DNA of 64,000 nt from Ardenticatenaceae bacterium. GTDB lineage: Bacteria > Chloroflexota > Anaerolineae > Promineifilales > Promineifilaceae. Every line of letters begins with the position of its first letter. Within the stretch, counting starts at the first letter, position 1. Under the pieces are notes generated by a model. It saw nothing but the letters and a program-made list of their open reading frames with translations. It searched no databases and was not told the origin of the DNA. The stretch spans positions 58,955 through 122,954 of the forward strand of contig JACKBR010000009.1 in NCBI GenBank assembly GCA_020634495.1. Reading direction: 5' to 3'. Below are positions 1-9,572 of the stretch, piece after piece. Both the position numbers and the translations under genes were made by a program.

Positions 1-1305
<1,305 letters not shown>

Positions 1306-1324
1306 GAACGCTAGCGATAATTAT

Positions 1325-1386
1325 AAACAAAAACCGAGCTTGCTAGATTGGCCATCTTAATTGGATGGCTCTTTTAACAAGCTCGG
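1325..1386 (-). terminator. Rho-independent terminator downstream of lgt
   Basis: On the minus strand the arms CCGAGCTTG (1378-1386) and CAAGCTCGG (1334-1342) pair around a second short stem (GCCATC/GATGGC, 1351-1369). A TTTTTGTTT tract follows (1325-1333). Position and orientation fit the end of the lgt transcript. Confidence 0.7.
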
Positions 1387-1445
1387 CTGCAAAGGTGCTA
1401 TTTTGGCTGGAATGTGTCGCCGTGGGAGGGCGGGTGCGGTGTTCA

Positions 1446-1557
1446 GTATTCAGTAATCGGTATTCAGTAATCGGTATTCAGTAATCGGTGTTCGGTAAAC
1501 GGTGTTCGGTAAACGGTGTTCAGTTACTGTTTACTGGTTACCGATTACTGATAACCG
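1446..1557. repeat. 14-bp tandem array flush with the lgt stop codon
   Basis: Six consecutive 14-bp units run from 1446: three of GTATTCAGTAATCG, two of GTGTTCGGTAAACG and one of GTGTTCAGTTACTG. Two units in the opposite orientation follow (1530-1557), so the array can fold back on itself. It ends three bases from the lgt stop codon. A related inverted repeat follows the helicase gene at 54353-54430. No spacer structure is present, so it is not a CRISPR array. Confidence 0.85.
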
Positions 1558-1559
1558 GT

Positions 1560-2483
1560 CTAGTTGCGGCGTGGTTTGGGCTTGATGGGCCGCTTGCGCT
1601 TGGCGGCAACGGCTTCTGGAAGCCGGTCGGTTTTCTTTAGCACTATCCAAACACCCACCAGGGCAATGGCAAAGGCGGCCAGCATGGAGTAAGTCAGGAA
1701 GGAGTCGCCGATGGTTGTTTGGTCTGGCCGGAAGAACTCGATCCAGGTGCGATTGCCCCCCCACCAGATGAGGAATGCGCCAAACAAGGTGCCTGGCTCC
1801 CATTTATCCCGGAAACGGCCGTTTAGCCACACCAACAGCAAAAAGCCCACAAACAAGGCAATTGACTCATACAAAAACGTGGGATGAAAGCGGGTGGTTT
1901 CGGCGGGGTAAACCGTCAAATCGCTGTATTGAGCAATGCGGAATTGGGGTTCGATAAGCAAGCCCCAAGAGGAGTTTGTGGGTGGGCCATAAAGCTCCTG
2001 GTTGATAAAGTTGCCCCAGCGGCCAATTGCCTGGGCCAGCAGCAAGGCCGGGCCTGCCACATCGGCATAGTGCCAAAACTTGAGCCGCCGCCAGGAGACA
2101 TAGAACCAGCCCACCAGGGCCGCGCCAGCAAAGCCACCTAAAATGTTAACGCCACCCGCGCGGAAGTTGAGCACCTGCCCAAAAGAGCTGTACTGTGCGC
2201 CATCGATCATGTCTAAAACGACATAGGTGAGGCGGGCAAAGAGGTAGCCGGTAAAAACAACCAGAATGAGCCCATTGTAAAATTCGTCAATGGCTTTAAC
2301 GCCAAGCTGGCGCTTTTGCAGCTCCCGCGCCGCCCACCAGGCTCCCAGGGCAATGCCAACAACGATGATGATCCCGTACCAGTAAATTGGCAAGGTCGCT
2401 CCCAGGCTGGGGAACCAGTTTTGCATAAATTGGGGCAGCGGAATCTCAAAGGCGACCCGGTTGATATTGATTGCATCAAACAT
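1560..2483 (-). CDS. lgt: Prolipoprotein diacylglyceryl transferase
   Basis: Lgt transfers a diacylglyceryl group from phosphatidylglycerol to the lipobox Cys of prolipoproteins in the cytoplasmic membrane. The 307-aa protein has about seven hydrophobic segments. It carries the family signature GRWGNFINQELYGPP at residues 154-168, including the catalytic-region Arg, and GGVNILGGFAGA at 110-121, matching the GGL..HGG region of E. coli Lgt. The C-terminus is basic (KRKRPIKPKPRRN). Length is slightly above the usual 260-290. Substrates are nearby: lipobox proteins are encoded at 12273, 20975 and 22122. The 112-bp repeat array abuts its stop codon. Identification is firm. Confidence 0.97.
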   Translation of the reverse strand: MFDAININRVAFEIPLPQFMQNWFPSLGATLPIYWYGIIIVVGIALGAWWAARELQKRQLGVKAIDEFYNGLILVVFTGYLFARLTYVVLDMIDGAQYSSFGQVLNFRAGGVNILGGFAGAALVGWFYVSWRRLKFWHYADVAGPALLLAQAIGRWGNFINQELYGPPTNSSWGLLIEPQFRIAQYSDLTVYPAETTRFHPTFLYESIALFVGFLLLVWLNGRFRDKWEPGTLFGAFLIWWGGNRTWIEFFRPDQTTIGDSFLTYSMLAAFAIALVGVWIVLKKTDRLPEAVAAKRKRPIKPKPRRN

Positions 2484-2575
2484 CTGTAAATTCCCTCTCT
2501 CTTTAGATTGTTAGGTTCGTTGCTGTTTCAATTTTTGGACAGTGATTTTGCTTTTTTGTGTAAACCAGTATCCAT

Positions 2576-4165
2576 TCAGTCCATGTAGCCCAGGGCACGC
2601 AAGCGGCGAGTGATGTTTTCATCCATTTCTATCTGGCTGCCAGCGTCTACCTGGTTTTTTTGATGAGATACGGCCGTTTCCCATCGTTTCAACTCTTTCT
2701 GCAGCGGTGTGGCGACAGACGGCCGTTCCGCCAACACATTCACTGATTCTAACGGATCATTGGCTAAATCAAAAAGTTCGTCTAGCTTTTCATCCACCTG
2801 GATGAGTTTGTGCGCCGCCAGCTCGTCTTCAGCTTCACCCATTTGCTGCACCACAGCCCGCCGCACAGCCAGGCAGCGATACGCTTCTAGCAGCTCCGGC
2901 TGGCGCTTTTCAATTGCCTTCACAAAAGTGAGTGGCGGATACACCTCGCTGTAGGCCACGCCCTGCTCCGGATCGCGCCCGGCGACGGTGTTGGCCAAGG
3001 TTAAGCTATGCACCTGCACCGGGTCCAGGGCCGCCGACTTGGGCAAGCGCCCCGCCGCATCTAGCATGGTGTGGAAAACGCGGCGCGTGCTCACAGGTGT
3101 GGCAATGCGGGCAGGCTGCTTGAAACGGCGCGGCCACTGCATCATCAGCGGCACATGCAGCAATTCCTGGTAAGCCACAAAGGCATGGCCCACACAGCCA
3201 TGTTCACCCAGGCCATCCCCATGGTCGGCCACGATGACGGTGAGCGTGTTTTCTGCATTGGCCCGATTTTGCAGCAGGGTTAGCAGTTGGCCCAGATAGG
3301 CATCCTGGTATGCCACTTCGGCATCGTACAAATCGCTAAGCACCTGAGCTTCTAAATCGTCCAGCGGTTCGGCCAGCGGCGCTGCCCAGCGATACGAATC
3401 CCGGTTCCAACGGCGCATGATGTTGCGGGCTTTTTTGCTGCCGCGCAGGTAGGGTGCTGTTTTGTCTATGAACTCGGCCGGGGGCGTGAAGGGTAGATGG
3501 GTTTCCATGAGATTGAGGAAGAGGAATAACGGCCGTTCGTCCCGCTTCTCTTCACGCACTTGCAAATAGTGAGTCAGGTCTCGCACCGAGCGCTCGTTTT
3601 GTCCCTTAAAGTTGGCCACGCGGGACCAAATGGGCGTAAACCAGGGATTCAGCGACAAACGAAAGGCCAGGTCAGACTGGCCAAAAAAGTTTTGGATGGG
3701 GTAAGAGATGCGCCGCAAGAATTGGGTGTAGCGCTCCACTAACCACCTCAGCGGCTTGGGCAGCGTGGTGGAGTCGCTAGGCATACTGGGAATGGCTCCG
3801 CCATAGTTGTAAAAGGTCTGGAAGCCGCGTTTGAAGCCATTGTTTAAGATGCCTACCAGGGGATTGTTGCAAAAGGCAACGGTTTGGTAACCAGAATCAC
3901 GCAGCAGTTCGGCCAGATGCGGCCGTTCGGCGGAAAGGCTTTGCGAAGATTGGGTCACCTGGTGAGCGGTGGGGTATAGCCCGGTGAACATGGACGCATG
4001 GCTGGGAATGGTCCACTGGGCGGGGGAGATGGCTTGCTCAAACAAGATGCCAGCCGCAGCAAATTGGTCTAAGTTGGGGGTGAATGCTTTGTTACGGCCG
4101 TAACAGCCCAATCTGTCTGCCCGCTGGGTATCAAGGACAATAAAAATAATGTCTGGTTGTTCCAT
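2576..4165 (-). CDS. Sulfatase/alkaline-phosphatase-superfamily hydrolase with Thr in place of the formylglycine Cys
   Basis: The 529-aa protein starts with a sulfatase-fold metal site (FIVLDTQRADRLGCYG), followed by TPNLDQFAAAGILFEQA. A late metal motif, VADHGDGLGEHG, and a conserved YSEVYPP strand follow. The nucleophile region reads WTIPSHASMFTG where true sulfatases have C/S-x-P-S-R. Thr occupies the Cys position and His the Arg position, so formylglycine cannot form. Such variants are usually phosphodiesterases or phospho-transferases that use the Thr hydroxyl. No signal peptide is visible, so the enzyme may be cytoplasmic. It lies between lgt and a large membrane-anchored protein on the same strand. 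Family is secure, substrate unknown. Confidence 0.85.
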   Translation of the reverse strand: MEQPDIIFIVLDTQRADRLGCYGRNKAFTPNLDQFAAAGILFEQAISPAQWTIPSHASMFTGLYPTAHQVTQSSQSLSAERPHLAELLRDSGYQTVAFCNNPLVGILNNGFKRGFQTFYNYGGAIPSMPSDSTTLPKPLRWLVERYTQFLRRISYPIQNFFGQSDLAFRLSLNPWFTPIWSRVANFKGQNERSVRDLTHYLQVREEKRDERPLFLFLNLMETHLPFTPPAEFIDKTAPYLRGSKKARNIMRRWNRDSYRWAAPLAEPLDDLEAQVLSDLYDAEVAYQDAYLGQLLTLLQNRANAENTLTVIVADHGDGLGEHGCVGHAFVAYQELLHVPLMMQWPRRFKQPARIATPVSTRRVFHTMLDAAGRLPKSAALDPVQVHSLTLANTVAGRDPEQGVAYSEVYPPLTFVKAIEKRQPELLEAYRCLAVRRAVVQQMGEAEDELAAHKLIQVDEKLDELFDLANDPLESVNVLAERPSVATPLQKELKRWETAVSHQKNQVDAGSQIEMDENITRRLRALGYMD

Positions 4166-4212
4166 AATGCCCCTATTCTATCCCCTCCGCACGACAGAAC
4201 CAACCATATTAA

Positions 4213-6879
4213 TCATTCAGCCAAGCCAAACCAGGTCATGATATTGTTGAACAGCGGCTCCTGTACTTCCTCTGGCAAAAGCGAAATCGGCATCAGTAGG
4301 AAAACAGAGCGTTGGTCATCGTTTTGCTCCTCGATTGAGGCCAGCCCAACCACGTTGCCGCTGTCCTCGCTGTTGTCGCCTCGCAGCAAAAAGGCGACGG
4401 AACCCGGCTCCAAATCTTCTGTCAAAAAATCTGCAAAAATGAAGTCGTGGGGGCCATCGAGCGCTATTGTGTCACCGGCGGCAAAGCCATCCAGCAAAAT
4501 TTCATCATCCCCGACAAATTCTAAGTCAGACACCGAAGAAAGGCCGAGATCGCCAAAAATGGTTGGCGAAGAGCCTGTGATAAAAATCGGGCGGCCCGTA
4601 TCCAGATATTCAAAGACAACAAAGGAATCTTCGTCAAAAAAGCCCTCTGCTTCTAGATAATCGCCAGAATCCCAAATAAGCAGATCTGCATTTTCCAGAT
4701 CGTCCAACGAGAGCGGGCCATCCACCGACGAAACCCAAGTCTCAACTGTATAGCCCGCTAAAAGCGCTTCTAATTCGGTTTGGCTGGTAAAACCGGTTTC
4801 AATCGGTTCGCCATTATCATCAATAAAGAGGAAAACCGTCACGTCGCTTGTATCTTCTGCCCCGCTGTCACCATCGTCTTCTTCGTCTGGCGTCTCGCTC
4901 GATTCTGCAACGGCTAGAATAAATTCGCCGCCATTGTCAAAATAATCGCTCAAGATAATGGTGTAGCTGCCATCGTCGGGAATTTCTACGCCAATTATCG
5001 CTTCATCCTCACCGGTAAAACCGGTATCGGAAGCCGCCACAAAGACATTGTCTGGATCATACAATTCCAGCACCGCATCCAGCTCTTCACCGCTGGTGAC
5101 GGTAATGTCGATTACAGCGGGGCCATCGCTGAACGTCCAGCTGTAGGTTTCGTTTTCCGGCAGCGTCCCTTCTACCGTTTCACCCAGGCCAATGCTGCCC
5201 TGGTCTGTGGCATCAATCTCTTCCCCAGCAGGCTCATCAATGGTTTCTTCTTCATCCTCGTTATCTTCTGCATCATCACCAGCATCGGCGCTGTCGGTAT
5301 CTTCGTCGCCAGCCTCTTCTAGCTGGCCGCCGGTATTTAATTCTGCCTCCACACTTTCGCCAGAGATGTCGGTGGGGCAAAGGGCCAGGTTGTCTTGCAG
5401 CAGGCAATCTGCCAGGGCATAGCTTGCATTTAAGGGGATGAGATCAAGCAGGCGGTTGATGGCGCTTTCTAGCCCGTCTTTGCTGGCCGCCAGCACCACC
5501 AGGCGGCGCTGCCCGCCGCTTTCATCTAGCAAAATCAAGGCGGTGCCAGACATTTGCACGCTGCCTAAATCTGACTGGATGAGGCGATTAAGGCTTGCTT
5601 CTTCTGTGGTTTGGTCTTCATCTTCTTCATCGGTGGTATTTTCTGTGGCGGTGTCTTCGTTTTCGCTGGCAGTTTCTTCTAACACGGCCGTTTCCGCCGC
5701 AGTTAAGATTTCTGGTTCGATGGTGAGGGTAATGCCAGCATCCGCCAGAAGATCAGCAACATCATCGGATTGGTTGTATAGGCCCAGGTAAATGGCATCA
5801 CCGCTTTGTCCATCGGCAGTGGTTAAGCTGAGCGCCTTTTCCGCTTCACGCAAGCTGGCTTGCAGCGTAATGATTTCATCAAAAGCGTCGGGGCCAAGCT
5901 GGGGCGCGTCGGTGTAAACCAGATCGATATTTTCTGTAAAAAAGTAGGGGAAATCGGCAACGGTGTAGTCGCGCTGAATTGGATCGGTGAGGAAGTCGGC
6001 AATTTGGGCAATGAAACGGCCGTTATCCAGCACCGTAAAATAAGGCTCCAGCAAAAATTGCAGGTCACCAACGGCCAACACGCGCCCATTGACGGCCGTT
6101 GCCGCCAGCGTCAACCCGCCAGGGCGGTCTGTGGCAGAAGACCAGGTGTTGTCGTCGCCAGCCATCAGCGATTCAGCCCGCGACCCAGTCTGCAATGAAT
6201 GTGCCCCGTACAAAACCACCTGCTCTAAATCAGCCGTGAGCGGGCTGCTGGCAAAACCAGCTTCATGCAAAATGATGTTGCGGAAATTGCCTTCATTTTC
6301 CAGGGTGTTGTACAAATAATCGCCGTTAAAAATGATGTCAAAAGCGTTGGCCAGGCTGTTCAGCGGAATCTTGTCCGTTTCTACAAACACATTGAAGCTG
6401 AACAAATCTTCTTCAACAATCACGTTGTAGCGGGTGGGATCGCCCAAAAGCAGCAGGCGACCGCCACGCTGCACAAAGTTTTCTACCGCCTGAATTTCTT
6501 CCGCTGAAAATGTTTGCAGCGGCGTAATGACCACAAAGGCGTTGACAGCGCGTAAGGCCGTGGCCAGATCGCCGCCTGTGTAGGCAATCATTTCTGCGCC
6601 GCGTGCCGCGATACGGCCGTCCAGGTGGCCAATCTCATCCAGGGTAAAGGCATTGTCGTGGGCCTGGTCTAGCAGCACCAACCCGCCATTCATATCAGGA
6701 ACATCTACAAAAGGGGCGGCAGCAGGGGTTGGCACGCTTTCTACCACGGCGGCCACGTCGTAACTGGGCGGCTCGGCCCGGTCGGCCCCGCCTAACTGAT
6801 AATATTGCAAATAGCGAACGGCCGTTGGCCCCACAAGCAACAAAATAAAAATGAGCAAAAAAATGAATCCTCGGCGCAT
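4213..6879 (-). CDS. Membrane-anchored acidic 888-aa protein with DUF4350/GldG-like and pre-peptidase-like parts
   Basis: One N-terminal membrane segment (about residues 4-21) anchors a very acidic protein. Residues about 60-340 look like the DUF4350/GldG-type fold: GGLVLLDQAHDNAF, then a VENFVQRGGRLLLLGDPTR strand-loop typical of glutamine-amidotransferase-like domains. An Asp/Glu-rich linker (about 410-440 and 545-600) precedes a beta-sandwich that resembles bacterial pre-peptidase C-terminal domains (GETVEGTLPENETYSWTF, then DGSYTIILSDY). A second Rossmann-like domain at the C-terminus has LIWDSGDYLE and RPIFITGSSPTIFG. The domains probably face outwards. It sits 34 bp downstream of the S49 peptidase gene in the same direction, suggesting co-expression. 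Function is unknown; domain calls are by eye. Confidence 0.7.
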   Translation of the reverse strand: MRRGFIFLLIFILLLVGPTAVRYLQYYQLGGADRAEPPSYDVAAVVESVPTPAAAPFVDVPDMNGGLVLLDQAHDNAFTLDEIGHLDGRIAARGAEMIAYTGGDLATALRAVNAFVVITPLQTFSAEEIQAVENFVQRGGRLLLLGDPTRYNVIVEEDLFSFNVFVETDKIPLNSLANAFDIIFNGDYLYNTLENEGNFRNIILHEAGFASSPLTADLEQVVLYGAHSLQTGSRAESLMAGDDNTWSSATDRPGGLTLAATAVNGRVLAVGDLQFLLEPYFTVLDNGRFIAQIADFLTDPIQRDYTVADFPYFFTENIDLVYTDAPQLGPDAFDEIITLQASLREAEKALSLTTADGQSGDAIYLGLYNQSDDVADLLADAGITLTIEPEILTAAETAVLEETASENEDTATENTTDEEDEDQTTEEASLNRLIQSDLGSVQMSGTALILLDESGGQRRLVVLAASKDGLESAINRLLDLIPLNASYALADCLLQDNLALCPTDISGESVEAELNTGGQLEEAGDEDTDSADAGDDAEDNEDEEETIDEPAGEEIDATDQGSIGLGETVEGTLPENETYSWTFSDGPAVIDITVTSGEELDAVLELYDPDNVFVAASDTGFTGEDEAIIGVEIPDDGSYTIILSDYFDNGGEFILAVAESSETPDEEDDGDSGAEDTSDVTVFLFIDDNGEPIETGFTSQTELEALLAGYTVETWVSSVDGPLSLDDLENADLLIWDSGDYLEAEGFFDEDSFVVFEYLDTGRPIFITGSSPTIFGDLGLSSVSDLEFVGDDEILLDGFAAGDTIALDGPHDFIFADFLTEDLEPGSVAFLLRGDNSEDSGNVVGLASIEEQNDDQRSVFLLMPISLLPEEVQEPLFNNIMTWFGLAE

Positions 6880-6913
6880 AATAAAATCCTTAAAGTGCGA
6901 GAGTCAGTTAAGT

Positions 6914-7792
6914 TTACCGGTTGGTGGGCAGCTCTAAATATTGATAGTAAAGACCCGGCGGTAGATCAACCGGGGCCGCCCACAGCTTTTCCTGGTCGAT
7001 GGCTGGCACCTGGTAAGTGCCAAAAGCCACCGGGCCATCCTCGCCAAAAGTGAGCGGGTACAGCTCCACGACCTCGTAGCGGCGAATGCCCGCCAGCTCT
7101 GCCGCTTTGTCAAACGCTTCACTGGTGGAAATAATGCCATCAATGAGGCCCAGTTCCAGCGCTCGCACCCCATCAAAAATCTCTGCGCGGGAGAGTAAAT
7201 CCAGGTCGGCGTTCAAACGGTCGGCACGGCCGTTTGCCACTGCCTGCAAAAAGGCAAATTTTAGCGTTTCCGCCCGGCGAACGTACCCATCCTGAGTACC
7301 GCCAAAAGATTTATAGGGGCCAGTTGTCAAAACATCCTCTTCCAAAAATGGCGTATCGGGCAAGGAGCTAATAACACCAATGCTGCCGATGGCGGAGCCT
7401 GGTTTAGCATAGATGGCATCGGTGGCGGCGGCAATGTAGTAAGCGCCGCTGGCCGCTAAAAAGTCCACGGTAGCCACAACCGGCAAATCATCGCGGGCGG
7501 CCAGCACGTCTAAATATAGATCTTCACTGTCGGAGGCGGTGCCACCTGGGCTGTTGATGACAATAACCACAGCCTCGATGGCCGGATCGCTGCGGGCATA
7601 GGTTAGCTGCTCGCGGAACTCAAAGGCGGTGGCGTTGGAGATTTCATAATTAAGCCGAATGACGCCAATTTGTGGTTTGGGCACAATTTTTGGTGCCAGG
7701 TACAGGCCCAGGGCCAAAGGCAATACAATTGCCAGTAGAAACAGGAGGATTATTTGCAGCGGGGAACGGCCGTTGCCGTTATCTTGCACCAT
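6914..7792 (-). CDS. S49-family signal peptide peptidase-like protease
   Basis: SppA-type proteases degrade cleaved signal peptides and membrane fragments with a Ser/Lys dyad. The 292-aa protein has one N-terminal transmembrane segment (about residues 14-33). The ClpP-like fold follows: VIVINSPGGTASDSE (about 76-90), then DFLAASGAYYIAAATD with probable nucleophile Ser115. GSIGVISSLPD comes next, and TGPYKSFGG provides probable Lys161. The Ser-Lys spacing resembles short bacterial SppA forms. The protein is a single-domain version and shorter than E. coli SppA. It is the first gene of a minus-strand run that continues with the acidic membrane protein. Specificity cannot be read from sequence. 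Confidence 0.88.
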   Translation of the reverse strand: MVQDNGNGRSPLQIILLFLLAIVLPLALGLYLAPKIVPKPQIGVIRLNYEISNATAFEFREQLTYARSDPAIEAVVIVINSPGGTASDSEDLYLDVLAARDDLPVVATVDFLAASGAYYIAAATDAIYAKPGSAIGSIGVISSLPDTPFLEEDVLTTGPYKSFGGTQDGYVRRAETLKFAFLQAVANGRADRLNADLDLLSRAEIFDGVRALELGLIDGIISTSEAFDKAAELAGIRRYEVVELYPLTFGEDGPVAFGTYQVPAIDQEKLWAAPVDLPPGLYYQYLELPTNR

Positions 7793-8290
7793 ACCAACTC
7801 CTTTACAAACAGTAAAAGTGTAGAATCACATTACCTGAATTTATTAACTTTCTGCTTTTACGCGACACGTAAAAAAACAATTTTGAAAGCGATCATATCG
7901 AACGTAAACGGCCGTACTTCTTCATCAAACACAACATCGTTTACAGCCACTGATTTAAGTCGCTGTAGGATAGCATGTTGGGATAGGCATGGCAACCAGA
8001 TATAGGCTGACCACCTGTTCGTTTTCAGCGCGAGCCTTTGCGTCTTAAAATGCGTTAGTCCTGTGTTTTTATGATTTGCCACCGCACTATGTTAAAATGG
8101 CAAAACGTACGCTTTTGGACAATACGTAAAAATCTTTCCACAAAAGCCACAGCAAAAAAAGAGTTGATAGGGCCTTAAAGACATGTTTTAGAAATCTCTC
8201 CGCAAGCTGTGACAAAAATGTGAATCAATCATAGGCACATCACCGAGTCGCTACCCGTAAAAGTGAAGAAGTAAGTAGTTACAAACACCC
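7793..8290. other. Divergent intergenic region between the S49 peptidase and recF
   Basis: This 498-bp, AT-richer stretch must hold the promoters of both divergent genes. It contains one octamer copy (7909) and TTTCCACA at about 8135, two mismatches from a DnaA box. I see no DnaA-box cluster, no GATC cluster and no convincing ORF, so nothing supports an origin here even though recF follows. Confidence 0.5.
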
Positions 8291-9526
8291 ATGCACATCA
8301 GCCACCTATCCTTGACCAACTTTAGAAATTACGGCCGTTTAGAACTCCCCCTTCCAATAGGCCCCATTTTGTTATATGGTAACAACGCTCAAGGCAAAAC
8401 CAATCTACTTGAAGCAATTTACTATTTGGCGACAACACGTTCGCCCCATGCCGATAACGATGCGCAATTGCTAAACTGGAACGCAGCCCAATCTGGAGAA
8501 CCCATTGTTGTAGGACGTTTGGTTGCCGATGTGGTGACTGCCCAACAAAGCCACCAAATAGAAATGCGGTTAATTCAAGAGCAAAAACCCGCTCCTTCTG
8601 CCACACGCAACTTTAGTTTTCGCCGCCAGGCGTTATTAAACCGGCGCAAAGTGCGGCTAATGGATTTGCTGGGAACCATGCGCGTGGTGCTCTTTTTACC
8701 GGAAGATGTGCAGCTGGTAACCGGCTCACCGGCTAACCGACGCCGCTACATGGACATTACCCTTTGCCAAATTGACCCCGTTTATTGCCGCACCTTATCC
8801 AACTACAACAAGGTGCTAGAGCAGCGCAACGCTTTGCTGCGCCAAATTGCCGATGGGCACGCCAGGCAGGATATGCTGCCCATCTACACAGAAAAATTGG
8901 CAGAGCTGGGCAGCGCCATTTTTCTACGTCGCGCCGCCTTCCTGGCCGAGCTAAGCCGAGAAACCCAGCGTATCCACTATGAAACTTTAACCGAAGGCCG
9001 AGAATCGATCCGGCTGCTTTACCTACCTCGCCTGAGCCTTAAAAAGTCGAAGCTTGACCCCCACGCGCAGCAAGAAACAGCGCCACTGAGCAATTGGCTA
9101 GAAACTCATCAGGGACAGTCAGAAAAAGTTACAGAACGTTTCGTTAAACTATTGCAAGAATCATTAGCAACTGACATTGCGCGTGGGGCAACCACGATTG
9201 GGCCGCATCGGGATGATTGGTCATTTCAGTTAAACGGCCGTTCCCTGGGCAGTTTTGGCTCTCGTGGACAGCAGCGCACGGCTATCCTTGCTCTAAAAAT
9301 GGGAGAAATTAACTGGATGACGGCCGTTACAGGTGAACGTCCTATTTTACTATTGGATGAAGTGGTGGCAGAATTAGACGAACAGCGCCGCAGTGCTCTG
9401 CTAAGTTATGTTATCGGAACAACACAAACCATCCTGACGGCCACAGACCCAGGCATGTTTACAGACCCATTTTTGCAAAAAGCAACGCGCATAGAAATCA
9501 GGAACGGCCGTGTAAATGTAATGTAA
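8291..9526 (+). CDS. recF: DNA replication/repair protein RecF
   Basis: RecF is an SMC-like ATPase that, with RecO and RecR, loads RecA at single-strand gaps. The N-terminus MHISHLSLTNFRNYGRLEL is typical. Walker A GNNAQGKT lies at residues 30-37, the ABC-type signature is in SFGSRGQQRTAILALKMGE, and Walker B is PILLLDEVVAELDE near residue 352. At 411 aa it is slightly longer than the usual 360-390. The gene stands alone with no dnaA, dnaN or gyrB beside it, and a long divergent region lies upstream. Three octamer copies fall inside it. No LexA box was found upstream. Confidence 0.96.
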   Translation: MHISHLSLTNFRNYGRLELPLPIGPILLYGNNAQGKTNLLEAIYYLATTRSPHADNDAQLLNWNAAQSGEPIVVGRLVADVVTAQQSHQIEMRLIQEQKPAPSATRNFSFRRQALLNRRKVRLMDLLGTMRVVLFLPEDVQLVTGSPANRRRYMDITLCQIDPVYCRTLSNYNKVLEQRNALLRQIADGHARQDMLPIYTEKLAELGSAIFLRRAAFLAELSRETQRIHYETLTEGRESIRLLYLPRLSLKKSKLDPHAQQETAPLSNWLETHQGQSEKVTERFVKLLQESLATDIARGATTIGPHRDDWSFQLNGRSLGSFGSRGQQRTAILALKMGEINWMTAVTGERPILLLDEVVAELDEQRRSALLSYVIGTTQTILTATDPGMFTDPFLQKATRIEIRNGRVNVM

Positions 9527-9572
9527 TCTCGCTATTATTCTGGCGCCAATTTGGTCAGCGCCCATTCAATAA

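Noticed and set aside
1446..1557. CRISPR-like tandem repeat beside lgt
   Set aside because: Units are only 14 bp, contiguous, without spacers, and no cas genes occur in the window.
7793..8290. Possible replication origin in front of recF
   Set aside because: Only one weak DnaA-box-like site is visible, and there is no dnaA, dnaN or AT-rich repeat cluster.
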